From: Candidatus Uhrbacteria bacterium | Lineage (GTDB): Bacteria; Patescibacteriota; Patescibacteriia; 2-12-FULL-60-25 | DNA length: 64,000 bases | Direction: 5' to 3' | Assembly (NCBI GenBank): GCA_030649995.1 | Contig: JAUSEV010000042.1 | Location: 1-64,000 of the forward strand | In this document: in pieces, positions 24,885-34,211 of the stretch | Position numbering within the stretch: the first letter of the stretch is position 1 | Layout of the letters: the number at the start of each line of letters is the position of its first letter | The notes under the pieces: generated by a model | Database searches by the model: none | The model's input: only the letters and a program-made list of their open reading frames with translations | What the model was told of the DNA's origin: nothing | Made by a program: the position numbers and the translations under genes

Positions 24885-26314
24885 CACAAAAAATACATTT
24901 TTCGCGCCGCGAACCAACACATGCGCAAGAGGAGAAAACCGTCGCGAAAACGATGGATCTGCGTTTCTCCATAGGTTCGGCTTTTGTAGTGCACGGGAAT
25001 TTCCGCCATCTTTAACGAAAGTTTGGAAGCGCCGAAAATCAGATCAAAATCTCCAAACGGATCAAAGTCGCCAAAATAGACGCGCTGCCGCACGAGTTTT
25101 TTATAGGTATCGCGCCATAAACATTTTGTGCCACACAAAGTGTCTGACAGTTCTTGTTTCAATAAAAAAGTGAGCGTGGCACTGAATATTTTATTCCCGA
25201 TCCAATTAAGCGGACGCATAGCCTCTCCTTCCATGGGGTACACGAGCCGTGTTCCCTGCACATACTCCGCGCGTCGATCAGCCAACAATTGATAGAAGCG
25301 GGGGAGCTCCTCCGGCATCACCGTAAGATCCGCGTCCAAAATCATAAGCAGATCATGGGTGGCTTTCTCAAATCCCAAACGCACCGCATCCCCTTTTCCT
25401 CGACCGGTTTGTTGATAGGTCAAAACGGAGAAAGGCCAATGCTCTTGCGAAAGTTTCTGAATTTCTTCCCACGTCCCATCCTGCGAATGACCTTCGACAA
25501 AGATGACTTCGAGCGGACCCGGGAAACGCGGCATCCGTTCTAAAGCAACCCTCACATTTCCCTTTTCATTGCGCGCCGGAATGACGACGGTGACTGATGG
25601 CTGTGAGCTGTCAGCTGTAACCTGTGACCTGCCCTCTGCCCTACGGCAAATAAAATATTCGACCAACGCCAAACGATTCAAAAATGGGAGATGTGCCAAC
25701 ACCTGATTACACACCCACGACACGATCGGGATGTAGATCGGCAATAGACAAAACTTATCTTGATGAATCACCTCAAATCCGGCCAGCTCTAAAATCTGAC
25801 GACACTGTCGCTGGCTCAACCAGTTGGAATAGCGTCGCGGTTCTACCAAACCGAACCAGGAACCCAGCCGAAAGAATGGTCCCCAAAACGGATTCATTTT
25901 TGTGAAAACGAGACGCGTTTCCGGAGCGCAGATACGACGCACCTGTTCCATGGCTCCCTGAAAATCCTGCAAATATCCGACAAGATCAATGGCGAGAATA
26001 TACTCAAACGTTTGCGCCATCGGTGGAAGGGTGTCTGAAATATCATGAACCAACCACTGGCCTTCCGGATGACGAGCGCGCGCCAACTGAATGAGTCCGT
26101 GACTAAAGTCGATTCCCATGGCTTGAGACGGCTTCAAAGCCATAAGCTCGGTTCCGTCACCGCAACCCAATTCCAACACCCGACTCTCTTCCGGTACCAC
26201 ATATCGCAACCAACGTCGCAGCTCCGAAAAATAATATCGCTGCTTGCGACGCTGCACGTCAAAACGAGACACGAGTCCCTCAAAATGTTCTAATAATTTT
26301 TGCGAATGATTCAT
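24884..26314 (-). CDS. Fusion of SAM methyltransferase and family 2 glycosyltransferase, joined by a repeat-encoded linker
   Basis: A protein of 476 residues with two complete domains. Residues 1-225 are a class I methyltransferase (RVLELGCGDGTELMAL, AMGIDFSHGLI, LAIDLVGYLQDF). Residues 240-476 are a GT2 transferase of the polyprenyl-phosphate type (VTVVIPARNEKGNVRVAL, IFVEGHSQDGTWEEI, GRGKGDAVRLGF, DXD-like LDADLTVMPEE). The junction, residues 227-240 (EGRSQVTADSSQPS), is encoded by heptamer repeats at 25600-25634, so the fusion could have arisen by, or been extended by, the repeat. It overlaps both neighbours in coupled fashion (ATGA with the fucose-synthase-like gene's start side, TGATG downstream). 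Confidence 0.92.
   Translation of the reverse strand: MNHSQKLLEHFEGLVSRFDVQRRKQRYYFSELRRWLRYVVPEESRVLELGCGDGTELMALKPSQAMGIDFSHGLIQLARARHPEGQWLVHDISDTLPPMAQTFEYILAIDLVGYLQDFQGAMEQVRRICAPETRLVFTKMNPFWGPFFRLGSWFGLVEPRRYSNWLSQRQCRQILELAGFEVIHQDKFCLLPIYIPIVSWVCNQVLAHLPFLNRLALVEYFICRRAEGRSQVTADSSQPSVTVVIPARNEKGNVRVALERMPRFPGPLEVIFVEGHSQDGTWEEIQKLSQEHWPFSVLTYQQTGRGKGDAVRLGFEKATHDLLMILDADLTVMPEELPRFYQLLADRRAEYVQGTRLVYPMEGEAMRPLNWIGNKIFSATLTFLLKQELSDTLCGTKCLWRDTYKKLVRQRVYFGDFDPFGDFDLIFGASKLSLKMAEIPVHYKSRTYGETQIHRFRDGFLLLRMCWFAARKMYFL
25600..25634 (-). repeat. Heptamer repeat (family B) at a domain junction
   Basis: Units gctgtga, gctgtca, gctgtaa, cctgtga and cctgccc encode the linker between the methyltransferase and glycosyltransferase domains. 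It is closely related to the recJ linker repeat at 9238-9273. Confidence 0.78.
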
Positions 26315-27258
26315 AGCAAATTCTCTGATCGCGCTTGCTCAAACCAATGGATCGTTTCCCTCAAACCGTCTTCAAACGGCGTGCTGGCACGGAAACCGAA
26401 CAACCGTTCGGCTCGTGACACATCGAGCGAGCGACGAGGTTGTCCATCCGGTTTTTGCGTATTCCAGCGAAACTCTCCTTGATACCCTACCAGACGCTTG
26501 ATCGTTTGCGCCAGATCGCTCACAAGGATCTCCGAACCGTTGCCGATGTTGACCGGCTCGGGTCCATCATATTGTTCCAGAGCTAAAACCAAAGCTTCCG
26601 CCGCATCACGCACAAAACAAAAATCCCGAGAAGCTTTTCCTGTTCCCCACAATTCTACGATGGACTCGTGAGCCTCTCGCGCCTCCACCATCTTCCGAAT
26701 CAGCGCCGGGATCACGTGACTGGAAGCCGGGTCAAACTCATCTTCCGGCCCGTATAAATTTACCGGCAAAAGATAAATCGCATTCCATCCATACTGTTTG
26801 CGATAGGCTTGCGCTTGCACAAGTAACATTCTCTTAGCCAATCCGTACGGAGCGTTCGTTTCTTCCGGATAGCCATTCCACAAATCATCCTCTCGAAAAG
26901 GAACGGGGGTAAATTTTGGATACGCGCACACGGTCCCCGCGATCAAAAATTTCTTGATGCCCTGACGATACGCCGCATCCATGAGCTGAATGCCCATCAT
27001 CGCGTTATCATAAAACAGTTCTGCCGGATGCTCCTGATTGTATCCGATCCCGCCGACACGCGCCGCCAAATGGATGACCGTATCAATCCCATGCAACAAG
27101 CGCTCACACGTGGCGCGATCACGCAGATCATCTCCGGGACGTTCGGGTAGGATGATCGAAACGCTCTTTCCCCAGCGCGCATGAATCTCTTTCTGCACAT
27201 GTCGTCCCAAGAATCCGGCACCACCGGTAAGTAAAATCACGGAAGGCTGGTACGTCAT
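26311..27258 (-). CDS. GDP-L-fucose synthase-like NAD-dependent epimerase/reductase
   Basis: Extended SDR of 315 residues. [13 protein letters not shown] is the cofactor loop; [52 protein letters not shown] is nearly diagnostic for WcaG/Fcl enzymes, and YGLAKR holds the YxxxK. These enzymes epimerise and reduce GDP-4-keto-6-deoxy-mannose to GDP-L-fucose; the related ColC acts on a 3,6-dideoxy substrate. It overlaps gmd (ATGA), as expected for consecutive steps. With the ColD-like gene at 29726 the product could be GDP-colitose rather than GDP-fucose. Confidence 0.9.
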   Translation of the reverse strand: MTYQPSVILLTGGAGFLGRHVQKEIHARWGKSVSIILPERPGDDLRDRATCERLLHGIDTVIHLAARVGGIGYNQEHPAELFYDNAMMGIQLMDAAYRQGIKKFLIAGTVCAYPKFTPVPFREDDLWNGYPEETNAPYGLAKRMLLVQAQAYRKQYGWNAIYLLPVNLYGPEDEFDPASSHVIPALIRKMVEAREAHESIVELWGTGKASRDFCFVRDAAEALVLALEQYDGPEPVNIGNGSEILVSDLAQTIKRLVGYQGEFRWNTQKPDGQPRRSLDVSRAERLFGFRASTPFEDGLRETIHWFEQARSENLL

Positions 27259-28289
27259 GGGGTTTGAGACACGCGCCAGGCAAGCGGATCAGCCGGAACG
27301 TCAAACGTCGGCTTTAACCCTTCATGCCTCATATCGGCCGCAAGCATCATTTTGACCAAATCCGGAAAACGCACCCGCGGCTGCCAACCCAAAATCTGTT
27401 GCGCTTTGGTCGCATCTCCCAGAAGCGCGTCCACTTCCGTGGGTCGAAAATACCGAGGATCGATTTTTATCACCTTGTCCATGTCAAGACCGATCAACCC
27501 TGTGGCCATCGTCAAAAACTCGCGAACCGAATGTGTCTCCCCGGTTGCTACCACATAATCATCCGGTTTCGGCTGTTGCACGATCAGCCACATGGCTTCC
27601 ACAAAATCCGGCGCATATCCCCAATCGCGCTTCGCATCCAAATTTCCCAAATAAATATGCGAATCTTTTCCGGCCAAAATACGCGCCAAACCTCGCGTGA
27701 TTTTACGAGTCACAAACCCCTCACCGCGACGAGGACTTTCGTGGTTAAACAACATACCGTTCGATATGTGCAAACCATAGGCTTCGCGATAATTAACGGC
27801 AAACCAATAGGCCGCGACTTTGGAGATGGCATACGGACTGCGAGGATAAAAAGGCGTTTTTTCGTTTTGCGGTGGTGGCGCGCCGCCGAACATTTCACTG
27901 GAAGAGGCTTGATAGAAACGACACGGCACTTGTGCCTCGCGGATCGCTTCCAGCAATCTCACGGTCCCCAATCCTGTGACATCCGCCGTGTACAGAGGAA
28001 CATCAAAACTCACGCGCACATGGCTCTGCGCGCCTAAATGATAAATCTCATCCGGCGCGATCCGCGTCAAGAGACGCGCAAGCATACTGGCATCGTTCAA
28101 ATCTCCGTAATGCAAAAAAAGACGGATGTCGGACTCGTGCGGATCACGATACAAGTGCTCAATACGCGCGGTGTTAAAAGTGCTCGCGCGACGGATCAGC
28201 CCATGCACCTCATAGCCTTTGGCTAAGAGCAGTTCCGCGAGATAACTTCCGTCTTGACCGGTAATACCGGTGAGAAAAGCTTTTTTCAT
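27255..28289 (-). CDS. gmd: GDP-mannose 4,6-dehydratase
   Basis: Converts GDP-D-mannose to GDP-4-keto-6-deoxy-D-mannose. At 344 residues it shows [39 protein letters not shown], the classic Gmd N-terminus; [20 protein letters not shown]; the catalytic SSSEMFG and [10 protein letters not shown]; and [23 protein letters not shown]. Gmd families keep these nearly unchanged. The product feeds the fucose-synthase-like enzyme encoded immediately downstream and possibly the PLP enzyme at 29726. A second, diverged Gmd-like gene is at 50378. Confidence 0.95.
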   Translation of the reverse strand: MKKAFLTGITGQDGSYLAELLLAKGYEVHGLIRRASTFNTARIEHLYRDPHESDIRLFLHYGDLNDASMLARLLTRIAPDEIYHLGAQSHVRVSFDVPLYTADVTGLGTVRLLEAIREAQVPCRFYQASSSEMFGGAPPPQNEKTPFYPRSPYAISKVAAYWFAVNYREAYGLHISNGMLFNHESPRRGEGFVTRKITRGLARILAGKDSHIYLGNLDAKRDWGYAPDFVEAMWLIVQQPKPDDYVVATGETHSVREFLTMATGLIGLDMDKVIKIDPRYFRPTEVDALLGDATKAQQILGWQPRVRFPDLVKMMLAADMRHEGLKPTFDVPADPLAWRVSQTP

Positions 28290-28314
28290 AGTTCGGCAAG
28301 CTCACTATAAAGGA

Positions 28315-29721
28315 TTAACCTTTTTGGTCAAGAGATCGTTTTTTGACTTTCAGGAGAGTCATTAATGCATACAGAGCTAAAGGGAGCTCGGAAAAGATGA
28401 ACTGCGTTCGATAGCGCGCCGTGGCCTGGGCCGCGATGTTGAGCGACAAGGCGATGACCATGAGTTGATACAGACACAAAAACAGGACGACCGGCCAAAG
28501 CCTACGATCCCTCCGCCACGCCAAAATGGGTGCCGCAAGGCTTAAAGCGAACAGAGCAAGAAAATAAATACGACCGATGATCGCGATGATCCATGGACTG
28601 AAAACAAAACCCCATACCGCGGTGATGGTCGGACCTACCCCCTCCCGCGCGAGTTTTACGATGGGCGAAAAACTCGGATACGGCGCGTGCGTATATCCCG
28701 CCGAATTCAATATCAGGACCGTGGTATCCTGACCCACGATGGTCAAAAACGCGCCGACCTGGGAAATGACAAATTCTTTTGGATAGCGCCTGATCGTCGC
28801 AAACGCTTCTTTTTGGAAGATCGGCTTAAACTCAAATCCGGACACGTCTCGTTCCAAAACCGGTCGCTTTTGCACATACCCTTTCTCCCACAGCCGATCT
28901 AAAAATTCGAGGCGCATGGTTGGGTAATCGCGACCATCATGGATCGCCTCAACGGTCGCGGCCGTACGCGTGTACATATTAAACCAACCGACACTTGAAT
29001 AATTAAAGACTCCGAATACGATATAATTCCGCAAAAGCCATGGCGTGACAACGGCCGCAAAGCCTGCGAGACAGGCGAGGGATATAACTCGCGCGTGCCG
29101 TTTGATTTCAACGGTACGCGGGGTTTTAAAAAATGCCGCTAATATAAAAAGCAACGGCAAAAACTGCGAAACGGGTCTTACAAGAGTCGCCAGACCCGTC
29201 ATGAGACCGGCAGCGACCGAATACCACATCTTGCGATGCAAGGCATAAGCACACAGGACAATGGACCAAGCAAAAAATGGCGCGGCCAGACCTTCGGATC
29301 CATAAATAAAACTGTAATAGAAAAGATTGGGATCAAGCGCGAGGATCGCGGCTGTAAGCCACCAAAGACGACGATCATCGGTGAACAAACGCATCAACAA
29401 AAATCCGGCTAACGGGATCGTGGCCCCAAGGAGCAACGTGAGATAGAGGCTGGGATAGAAAGATCCTGTTACGCGTTTTACGAGAGCGAGAAAAATGGGA
29501 TACGCGGGAGTACGAATGGTATCCGGCACATACGGCGGCTCCCTGTGCAGACTTAACCCGTTACCGGACAAAAGATTATTTGCGAGAAGCTGGTAATCGG
29601 CATAATCCGACCCGCGATTCTCAAAGTAGGCTTTCGGAAACGCGGCAAAAAAAATCAGCGCGTGTACGGCCAACGTTGCAAAAAAGATGAGTATCATCGA
29701 TCGCAAAAATTTGTTTGGCAT
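28315..29721 (-). CDS. GT39/ArnT-like polytopic membrane glycosyltransferase
   Basis: An integral membrane protein of 468 residues with about ten hydrophobic segments, of the PMT/ArnT (GT-C fold) superfamily. The first large loop carries an acidic pair (NRGSDYADYQLLANNLLSGNGLSL), followed by PDTIRTPAYPIFLALVKRV, a stretch typical of these transferases, and a later ATLVRPVSQFLPL. Such enzymes move a sugar from a polyprenyl-phosphate carrier to a protein, lipid or glycan on the outer face of the membrane. It is one of four GT39-like membrane domains in the window; substrates cannot be told. Confidence 0.85.
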   Translation of the reverse strand: MPNKFLRSMILIFFATLAVHALIFFAAFPKAYFENRGSDYADYQLLANNLLSGNGLSLHREPPYVPDTIRTPAYPIFLALVKRVTGSFYPSLYLTLLLGATIPLAGFLLMRLFTDDRRLWWLTAAILALDPNLFYYSFIYGSEGLAAPFFAWSIVLCAYALHRKMWYSVAAGLMTGLATLVRPVSQFLPLLFILAAFFKTPRTVEIKRHARVISLACLAGFAAVVTPWLLRNYIVFGVFNYSSVGWFNMYTRTAATVEAIHDGRDYPTMRLEFLDRLWEKGYVQKRPVLERDVSGFEFKPIFQKEAFATIRRYPKEFVISQVGAFLTIVGQDTTVLILNSAGYTHAPYPSFSPIVKLAREGVGPTITAVWGFVFSPWIIAIIGRIYFLALFALSLAAPILAWRRDRRLWPVVLFLCLYQLMVIALSLNIAAQATARYRTQFIFSELPLALYALMTLLKVKKRSLDQKG

Positions 29722-29725
29722 ATCG

Positions 29726-30949
29726 TTAACGCACCTTAAAAAACCGCTTGAACTGATTAATGATATAGTTGAGATCTTTTGTTCTCATTTCCTGATGGCA
29801 GCCAATATAAAATCCGTTTTGATTTATCCACTTTGCCACAGGATAATCGGATTCCTTCACTCCAAAATCCTTGCGGTAGAACGGCTGATTCACGAGAGGC
29901 AACATATCGCGAGTCTCAATGCCTCGATCTTCCAAAAAATTAATCAAGGTGCGCTTAGCAATGCGAATGCCCGGTCGAATCACAATCGGAAACATCATAA
30001 AGGCGTGTCCGCTATGCGCGGGATGCCATGGCAGTTGCAAACGATCTGCCAAGGGAGCCAACCCCAAAAGCAATTTTTTTGCGTTTTCCTTGCGCCGCTT
30101 AAACATCCACTTACGCAATTCCAGTTGAGCGCAACCAAGAGCGCCCTCAAATTCGGTCACCCGATAACTATACCCGTTACGCACAAACTTAAAACGCCGT
30201 TCAACCACATCATGCAGGGCTTTTCCGCGCTTCCCCTGCACATCGTCGAGACCCGTATAAATACTGTCACGACCGTGATTTGCGAGACTGCGCAAAATAA
30301 TCGCGTACTTCGAACGGTTCGTCACCACGACTCCCCCAACCCCTGTGACGAGCAAATGCGCGATGTAGGTGGAAAAACAACCGATGTCCCCCATGCTCCC
30401 AACGCTCTTCCCTTTGTAACGAGTAAAAAGCGTTTCACAAGAATCTTCGATCACCCGCAAATGATATTTTTTGGCGATCTTTAAAATCGGATCCATTTCC
30501 GCGGGCTGACCAAATAGATGAACGACCATGATAGCGCGCGTGCGCTTAGTGATCTTTTCTTCGATCTTGGACGGATCGATATTATAAGTACGGGGATCAA
30601 CATCCACAAAAATGGGGCGTAATCCTTGCTGCACGATCACGTTGGAGCTGGCAACAAATGTCACGGCAGGCACGATCACCTCATCACCCGGTTTCCAACC
30701 ATGCGCTTGGTACAAACAGGTCACGGCAAGTTGAAGAGCAGACGTTCCGCTGTTCACCATGACGCCATAACGAACATCATGTCCGCGGCTAAACTCTCTT
30801 TCAAAACGTTGAATAAACGGGCCATAGGACAAGCGCCTGGTGTCCAGAACCCGCTTAACATATTTATAGGCATTCGCATTCAGGCTGACCGTACCCACCC
30901 CAAGACTGCTGTTCTCCCAATTCATGACACCTTTCTTGGTTTGCTTCAT
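29726..30949 (-). CDS. DegT/StrS-family PLP enzyme with His in place of the catalytic Lys (ColD/E1-like sugar 3-dehydratase candidate)
   Basis: From ATG 30949 the protein has 407 residues and the fold-type I plan of sugar aminotransferases: NSGTSALQLAV, GDEVIVPAVTFVASSNVIVQQG, VIEDSCETLF. The position of the Schiff-base lysine (SFxPxKx in aminotransferases) reads FSTYIAHLLVTGVGG, with His198. Known enzymes with His here are ColD and E1 (RfbH), which remove the 3-hydroxyl of 4-keto-6-deoxy hexoses. Together with gmd and the Fcl-like gene this suggests a 3,6-dideoxyhexose such as colitose. A TTG at 30988 overlapping the upstream stop is an alternative start. Confidence 0.87.
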   Translation of the reverse strand: MKQTKKGVMNWENSSLGVGTVSLNANAYKYVKRVLDTRRLSYGPFIQRFEREFSRGHDVRYGVMVNSGTSALQLAVTCLYQAHGWKPGDEVIVPAVTFVASSNVIVQQGLRPIFVDVDPRTYNIDPSKIEEKITKRTRAIMVVHLFGQPAEMDPILKIAKKYHLRVIEDSCETLFTRYKGKSVGSMGDIGCFSTYIAHLLVTGVGGVVVTNRSKYAIILRSLANHGRDSIYTGLDDVQGKRGKALHDVVERRFKFVRNGYSYRVTEFEGALGCAQLELRKWMFKRRKENAKKLLLGLAPLADRLQLPWHPAHSGHAFMMFPIVIRPGIRIAKRTLINFLEDRGIETRDMLPLVNQPFYRKDFGVKESDYPVAKWINQNGFYIGCHQEMRTKDLNYIINQFKRFFKVR

Positions 30950-30984
30950 AATTGATGACCGATAGAATAACACTTCCTTGACCT

Positions 30985-31767
30985 TCAACGCAATTGAGGC
31001 ACCCCGCGATCCATCAATTTTTCATGGGAGAACGTATCGCCAAGCTCGGCTAAAATTTGCGTATACTGTTCCAAACGTTTGAGTTTCATCGCGCGATCAT
31101 GCTCTTCGCTCCGGCTTTGCGACGGATCGTATGTGTAATCAATGGGGACGGATGCCACACGCTTTCCGTCTCGATACGCATCGAGTACCGGTTTGATAAT
31201 GGCATCCCATTTATCCAGCTTGCCCTTATAGTCCGTAAAATATTTTGCCCCTTCTCGATTCATGGCTTTAGGGCCAAACCACAAATCCAAAATTTTATCG
31301 GTGTTCAGTAAACGCGCCGCTCGTTGATTCGCGCGACTTTCCATCTGTCGTTGAAATTTTGGAAGAGACTCCATGCTTTCCCTTTTTGGAACGATCACAT
31401 CCACTTTTTTATCTTGAAACTCCTTGAGCAGACGAGAAAGGTTTTCCTGCGTAATCAATCCATCTTTCTCCGGTTCAGACCACAAAAAGTATGGCACGGG
31501 AAATTCCAGCGCTTTATTCAGAGCCGCGCGCCGCCCTTCCCCCATCCCAAGGGTTGGATCCTCGAGAAGAGTGACATGCGGCAGAGATTTGAGAAAAATC
31601 AAAAAATCCGGATTCGACCCTCCGTCAACCACGACACAGCGAATGCCGAGCTTGCCGGCATTTTCTAAAAAACGTTTTGCCAAAACCGATCGAACGGCGG
31701 AGACCGCATCTTCTCGATATAGGGTTGTGGTAAAAATGACAAATTGATCCCCAAGGGCTTTGGTCAT
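30985..31767 (-). CDS. GT-A-like glycosyltransferase, family uncertain
   Basis: A soluble protein of 260 residues. FVIFTTTLYREDAVSAVRSVL and IRCVVVDGGSNPDFLIFLKSLPHVTLLED resemble the first two strands of a GT-A fold. MGEGRRAALNKALEFPVPYFLWSEPEKDGLI occupies the DXD position, with SEPEKD instead of DXD, a wording I associate with mannosyl-3-phosphoglycerate-synthase-like and unnamed CPR families. The C-terminal part (WDAIIKPVLDAYRDGKRVASVPIDYTYD) matches the acceptor side of polyprenyl-phosphate GT2 enzymes. The function as a glycosyltransferase is an inference from fold-like motifs. It overlaps the PLP-enzyme region and is likely co-transcribed. Confidence 0.72.
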   Translation of the reverse strand: MTKALGDQFVIFTTTLYREDAVSAVRSVLAKRFLENAGKLGIRCVVVDGGSNPDFLIFLKSLPHVTLLEDPTLGMGEGRRAALNKALEFPVPYFLWSEPEKDGLITQENLSRLLKEFQDKKVDVIVPKRESMESLPKFQRQMESRANQRAARLLNTDKILDLWFGPKAMNREGAKYFTDYKGKLDKWDAIIKPVLDAYRDGKRVASVPIDYTYDPSQSRSEEHDRAMKLKRLEQYTQILAELGDTFSHEKLMDRGVPQLR

Positions 31768-31851
31768 ACGAACCCATGATAGCTATGAAAAATATCTATT
31801 GCCAAGCAAGGTAATACCTTCTTCCGTCTTTCGTCAACCACAAGACCAAGG

Positions 31852-32592
31852 TCACTCGAAGGCTCTCTTGTGTTGAGGGGGTGGTAGGGATTTGCCGCGC
31901 AGTAAAGCTATTCCACGAAAAAACCATTTAACATATTCTCCGAACCAGGAACCTAAAGAAAATGTGGATTCGCCGCCATAAAATCTGTTGATGGAAGTCA
32001 TGGGCACCTCACCAACCTGCAATCCCAACGCCTGAGCTTTTATGGACAGTTCAAAGGCGATCGCCCAACCTTTTTTGGATTCTATCTTCATGTTTTGAAA
32101 CAACTCCTTCCGAAACATTTTAGGTCCAAAGGTTGCATCTGTGAGTTTGGAAGAACTGAACACGCGAAACAACGTGTTGGCGGTTTTTGAAAGAAACTGC
32201 TGCAACCGCGATCCTCCAAAAACTCTGCCTCCAAACCCATATCTGGTACAACCCACCAATCCGCATCCCTTATCCATTAAATCCGCCATCGCATCCAGCG
32301 CAAAAACCGGTCCGATGTCATCCGCCATCAGAGTCACAACATACTCTCCCCGGGCTTCACCGACCCCTTGTATGATGGCGGCGATCGCGCCTCTCGCGAG
32401 ATCGTTATGAACCAACCTGATGTTTGGATCGGTTTTTTGGACTTCCCGCGCTATGGGTACGCTGTCATCTTCCGGAAAATCATACACCACAAGCACCTCA
32501 TAGGAGCTCTTCAGTATTGCTCGGAGAATACGAAGCATGATATTGAGGTTTACTCCTTCATGAAAAACCGGCAAAACGATTGAAATTCTCAT
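31852..32592 (-). CDS. Family 2 glycosyltransferase (polyprenyl-phosphate type)
   Basis: A GT-A transferase of 246 residues from ATG 32592, overlapping the upstream stop as ATGA. Motifs: MRISIVLPVFHEGVNLNIML, SYEVLVVYDFPEDDSVPIA, RGAIAAIIQGVGEARGEYVVTLMADD (the DXD equivalent is ADD). It has no C-terminal membrane anchor beyond a short basic tail. It is likely to load a sugar on polyprenyl phosphate or a growing glycan. The 84-bp gap below it (31768-31851) holds nothing recognisable. Confidence 0.88.
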   Translation of the reverse strand: MRISIVLPVFHEGVNLNIMLRILRAILKSSYEVLVVYDFPEDDSVPIAREVQKTDPNIRLVHNDLARGAIAAIIQGVGEARGEYVVTLMADDIGPVFALDAMADLMDKGCGLVGCTRYGFGGRVFGGSRLQQFLSKTANTLFRVFSSSKLTDATFGPKMFRKELFQNMKIESKKGWAIAFELSIKAQALGLQVGEVPMTSINRFYGGESTFSLGSWFGEYVKWFFRGIALLRGKSLPPPQHKRAFE

Positions 32593-33326
32593 AGGTGTTC
32601 TGCAAGCCAGCGATTCCATTTTGAAGAGTCCAACGATGTATCAACTCCGATGGGCACATCATCCAATTGATTTTTTACGTCTCTAAATGAAATCTTTTTG
32701 AGACTTGGTTTGTATTTGCTGAATCGTTCGTAGCTGGACATTCGCGGACTCCCGATATTGATCGGTCCCGTGATATCTGATGAATAAAGGAAAAAAATAT
32801 TTTTTGCCACTTCAGCGACGGGAAGCTTGGAAGAATACATATCATCCGGTGACTCATCAAACGGGATGTAGTCCGGAACAAAAAAAGCCGTGCGCACCAG
32901 GCAAGCGTTCGGAAGAAGATTGACGGAACATTCTGCGCCAAGCTTCGTCCAGCCATATTTCTGATACGGAATGAGCGGATCTGTTTCTTTGTGATTTCCC
33001 CCTTTCCCGCCATAGAGCTGATCCGTCGAGATATGAATGAATCTCAAATTCGGATTTTTCCGAAGCACCGCGCGTACAAGATTCGAGGTCCCACCCAGAT
33101 TCACCGTAATGCCTTCGATCGGATTTTTTTCGCACTTTTCAATACTCACCAAAGCGGCGGTATGTATGACTCCTTCGAATTCGTTGGTTTCCATATACCG
33201 CATCACCGCATCTTCATTCGTGATATCCAACTCTTGATGACTGGGAGCCGACAGATTTGGAAAAAGACCGGACTGCCGTATCGCAGTACCTAATTTTCCA
33301 GAACCTCCCGTCAATAAAATATTCAT
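32589..33326 (-). CDS. RmlD-like NAD(P)-dependent sugar reductase
   Basis: An SDR of 245 residues from ATG 33326 (ATGA overlap). MNILLTGGSGKLGTAIRQSGLF, PSHQELDITNEDAVMRYME and GVIHTAALVSIEKCEKNP follow the dTDP-4-dehydrorhamnose reductase pattern, with ISTDQLYGGKGG and YGWTKLGAE holding the catalytic Thr and YxxxK. Base composition is lower in G+C than the preceding genes, as is the next gene, so the pair may have moved in together. The exact sugar is unknown. Confidence 0.85.
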   Translation of the reverse strand: MNILLTGGSGKLGTAIRQSGLFPNLSAPSHQELDITNEDAVMRYMETNEFEGVIHTAALVSIEKCEKNPIEGITVNLGGTSNLVRAVLRKNPNLRFIHISTDQLYGGKGGNHKETDPLIPYQKYGWTKLGAECSVNLLPNACLVRTAFFVPDYIPFDESPDDMYSSKLPVAEVAKNIFFLYSSDITGPINIGSPRMSSYERFSKYKPSLKKISFRDVKNQLDDVPIGVDTSLDSSKWNRWLAEHL

Positions 33327-34201
33327 TCCCATTGTTTCATGCGTTCGTACGTCAATTGCAAACCTTCTTCAAGAGTATGTTTTGGCTCCCACCCGGTCAG
33401 ACGTTTAATCAGAGAAATATCACATTGAAAATTCATGGGTCCGGAAACATTCTTATTGAGGTCAATAATCTTCTTTCCGGAAATCCGTTCCAGAATTTCC
33501 ACGACTCTCGCAACAGATACTGACGTTCCGGTTCCGAGATTGACAGGTCCAGTGTGCTCCGTTTCCAATAATTTCACAATAGCTTCGGCCGCATCATCCA
33601 AATACAGAAAATCACGAACGGGTTTCGTGTTCCATACGGTGACCTCGTCTTTCCGCAGGAGATCCTGAATCAACGTAGGGACTAAATCGGGTCTCACTAA
33701 TTTTGACGGTCCGTAGATGTTGCTAAAACGCACGATGATGGAGGGAACGGTATCCGCATAAAACCTGATCACTTCTTCTGACTGATACTTACTGAAAATA
33801 TAGTCATTGACATAGGGTTGTATCGGCTGGGTTTCGTCAACGGGTAACTTCATTTTGTCGACATCATAAAGAAGGATGGTGGTAAAGCAAATGAATTTTT
33901 TGAGTTTCCGCTTTTGGAGATAAAAAAGAGCCTTTTTCAAAGGGGTAACATTATAATCAATCCCCATGCAGGCCAGAGTATTAATCTGGTGATGATTGGA
34001 GCTACCGATTAAAAAAATCACCTTATCAAAATCCAAAGAATCCAAAACACTCAAATCATTCAAATCCGGTATCGAAATATGTTTATTTTTTATGTAGTCG
34101 GGCAGTGGACTTCTGCCTACCGAAATAATATCCGGATATTTCTCTAAAATGATCGGCCCCAAAAGGCCGCTGCCGCCAAAGAGGATTGTTTTTGAATTCA
34201 T
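33323..34201 (-). CDS. NAD-dependent sugar epimerase/dehydratase
   Basis: Extended SDR of 292 residues. The cofactor loop is ILFGGSGLLGPIIL, somewhat diverged from GxxGxxG. Later blocks are the catalytic TTILLY (Thr in place of Ser), NDYIFSKYQSEEVI with YxxxK, VRFSNIYGPSKLVRPDLV, and VWNTKPVRDFLYLDDAAEAIVKLL. It therefore belongs to the epimerase/dehydratase family, but with an unusual early segment (SSNHHQINTLACMGIDYNVTPLKKAL). A+T-rich codon use matches the following RmlD-like gene, to which it is translationally coupled. Confidence 0.83.
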   Translation of the reverse strand: MNSKTILFGGSGLLGPIILEKYPDIISVGRSPLPDYIKNKHISIPDLNDLSVLDSLDFDKVIFLIGSSNHHQINTLACMGIDYNVTPLKKALFYLQKRKLKKFICFTTILLYDVDKMKLPVDETQPIQPYVNDYIFSKYQSEEVIRFYADTVPSIIVRFSNIYGPSKLVRPDLVPTLIQDLLRKDEVTVWNTKPVRDFLYLDDAAEAIVKLLETEHTGPVNLGTGTSVSVARVVEILERISGKKIIDLNKNVSGPMNFQCDISLIKRLTGWEPKHTLEEGLQLTYERMKQWE

Positions 34202-34211
34202 AGGACATCAA

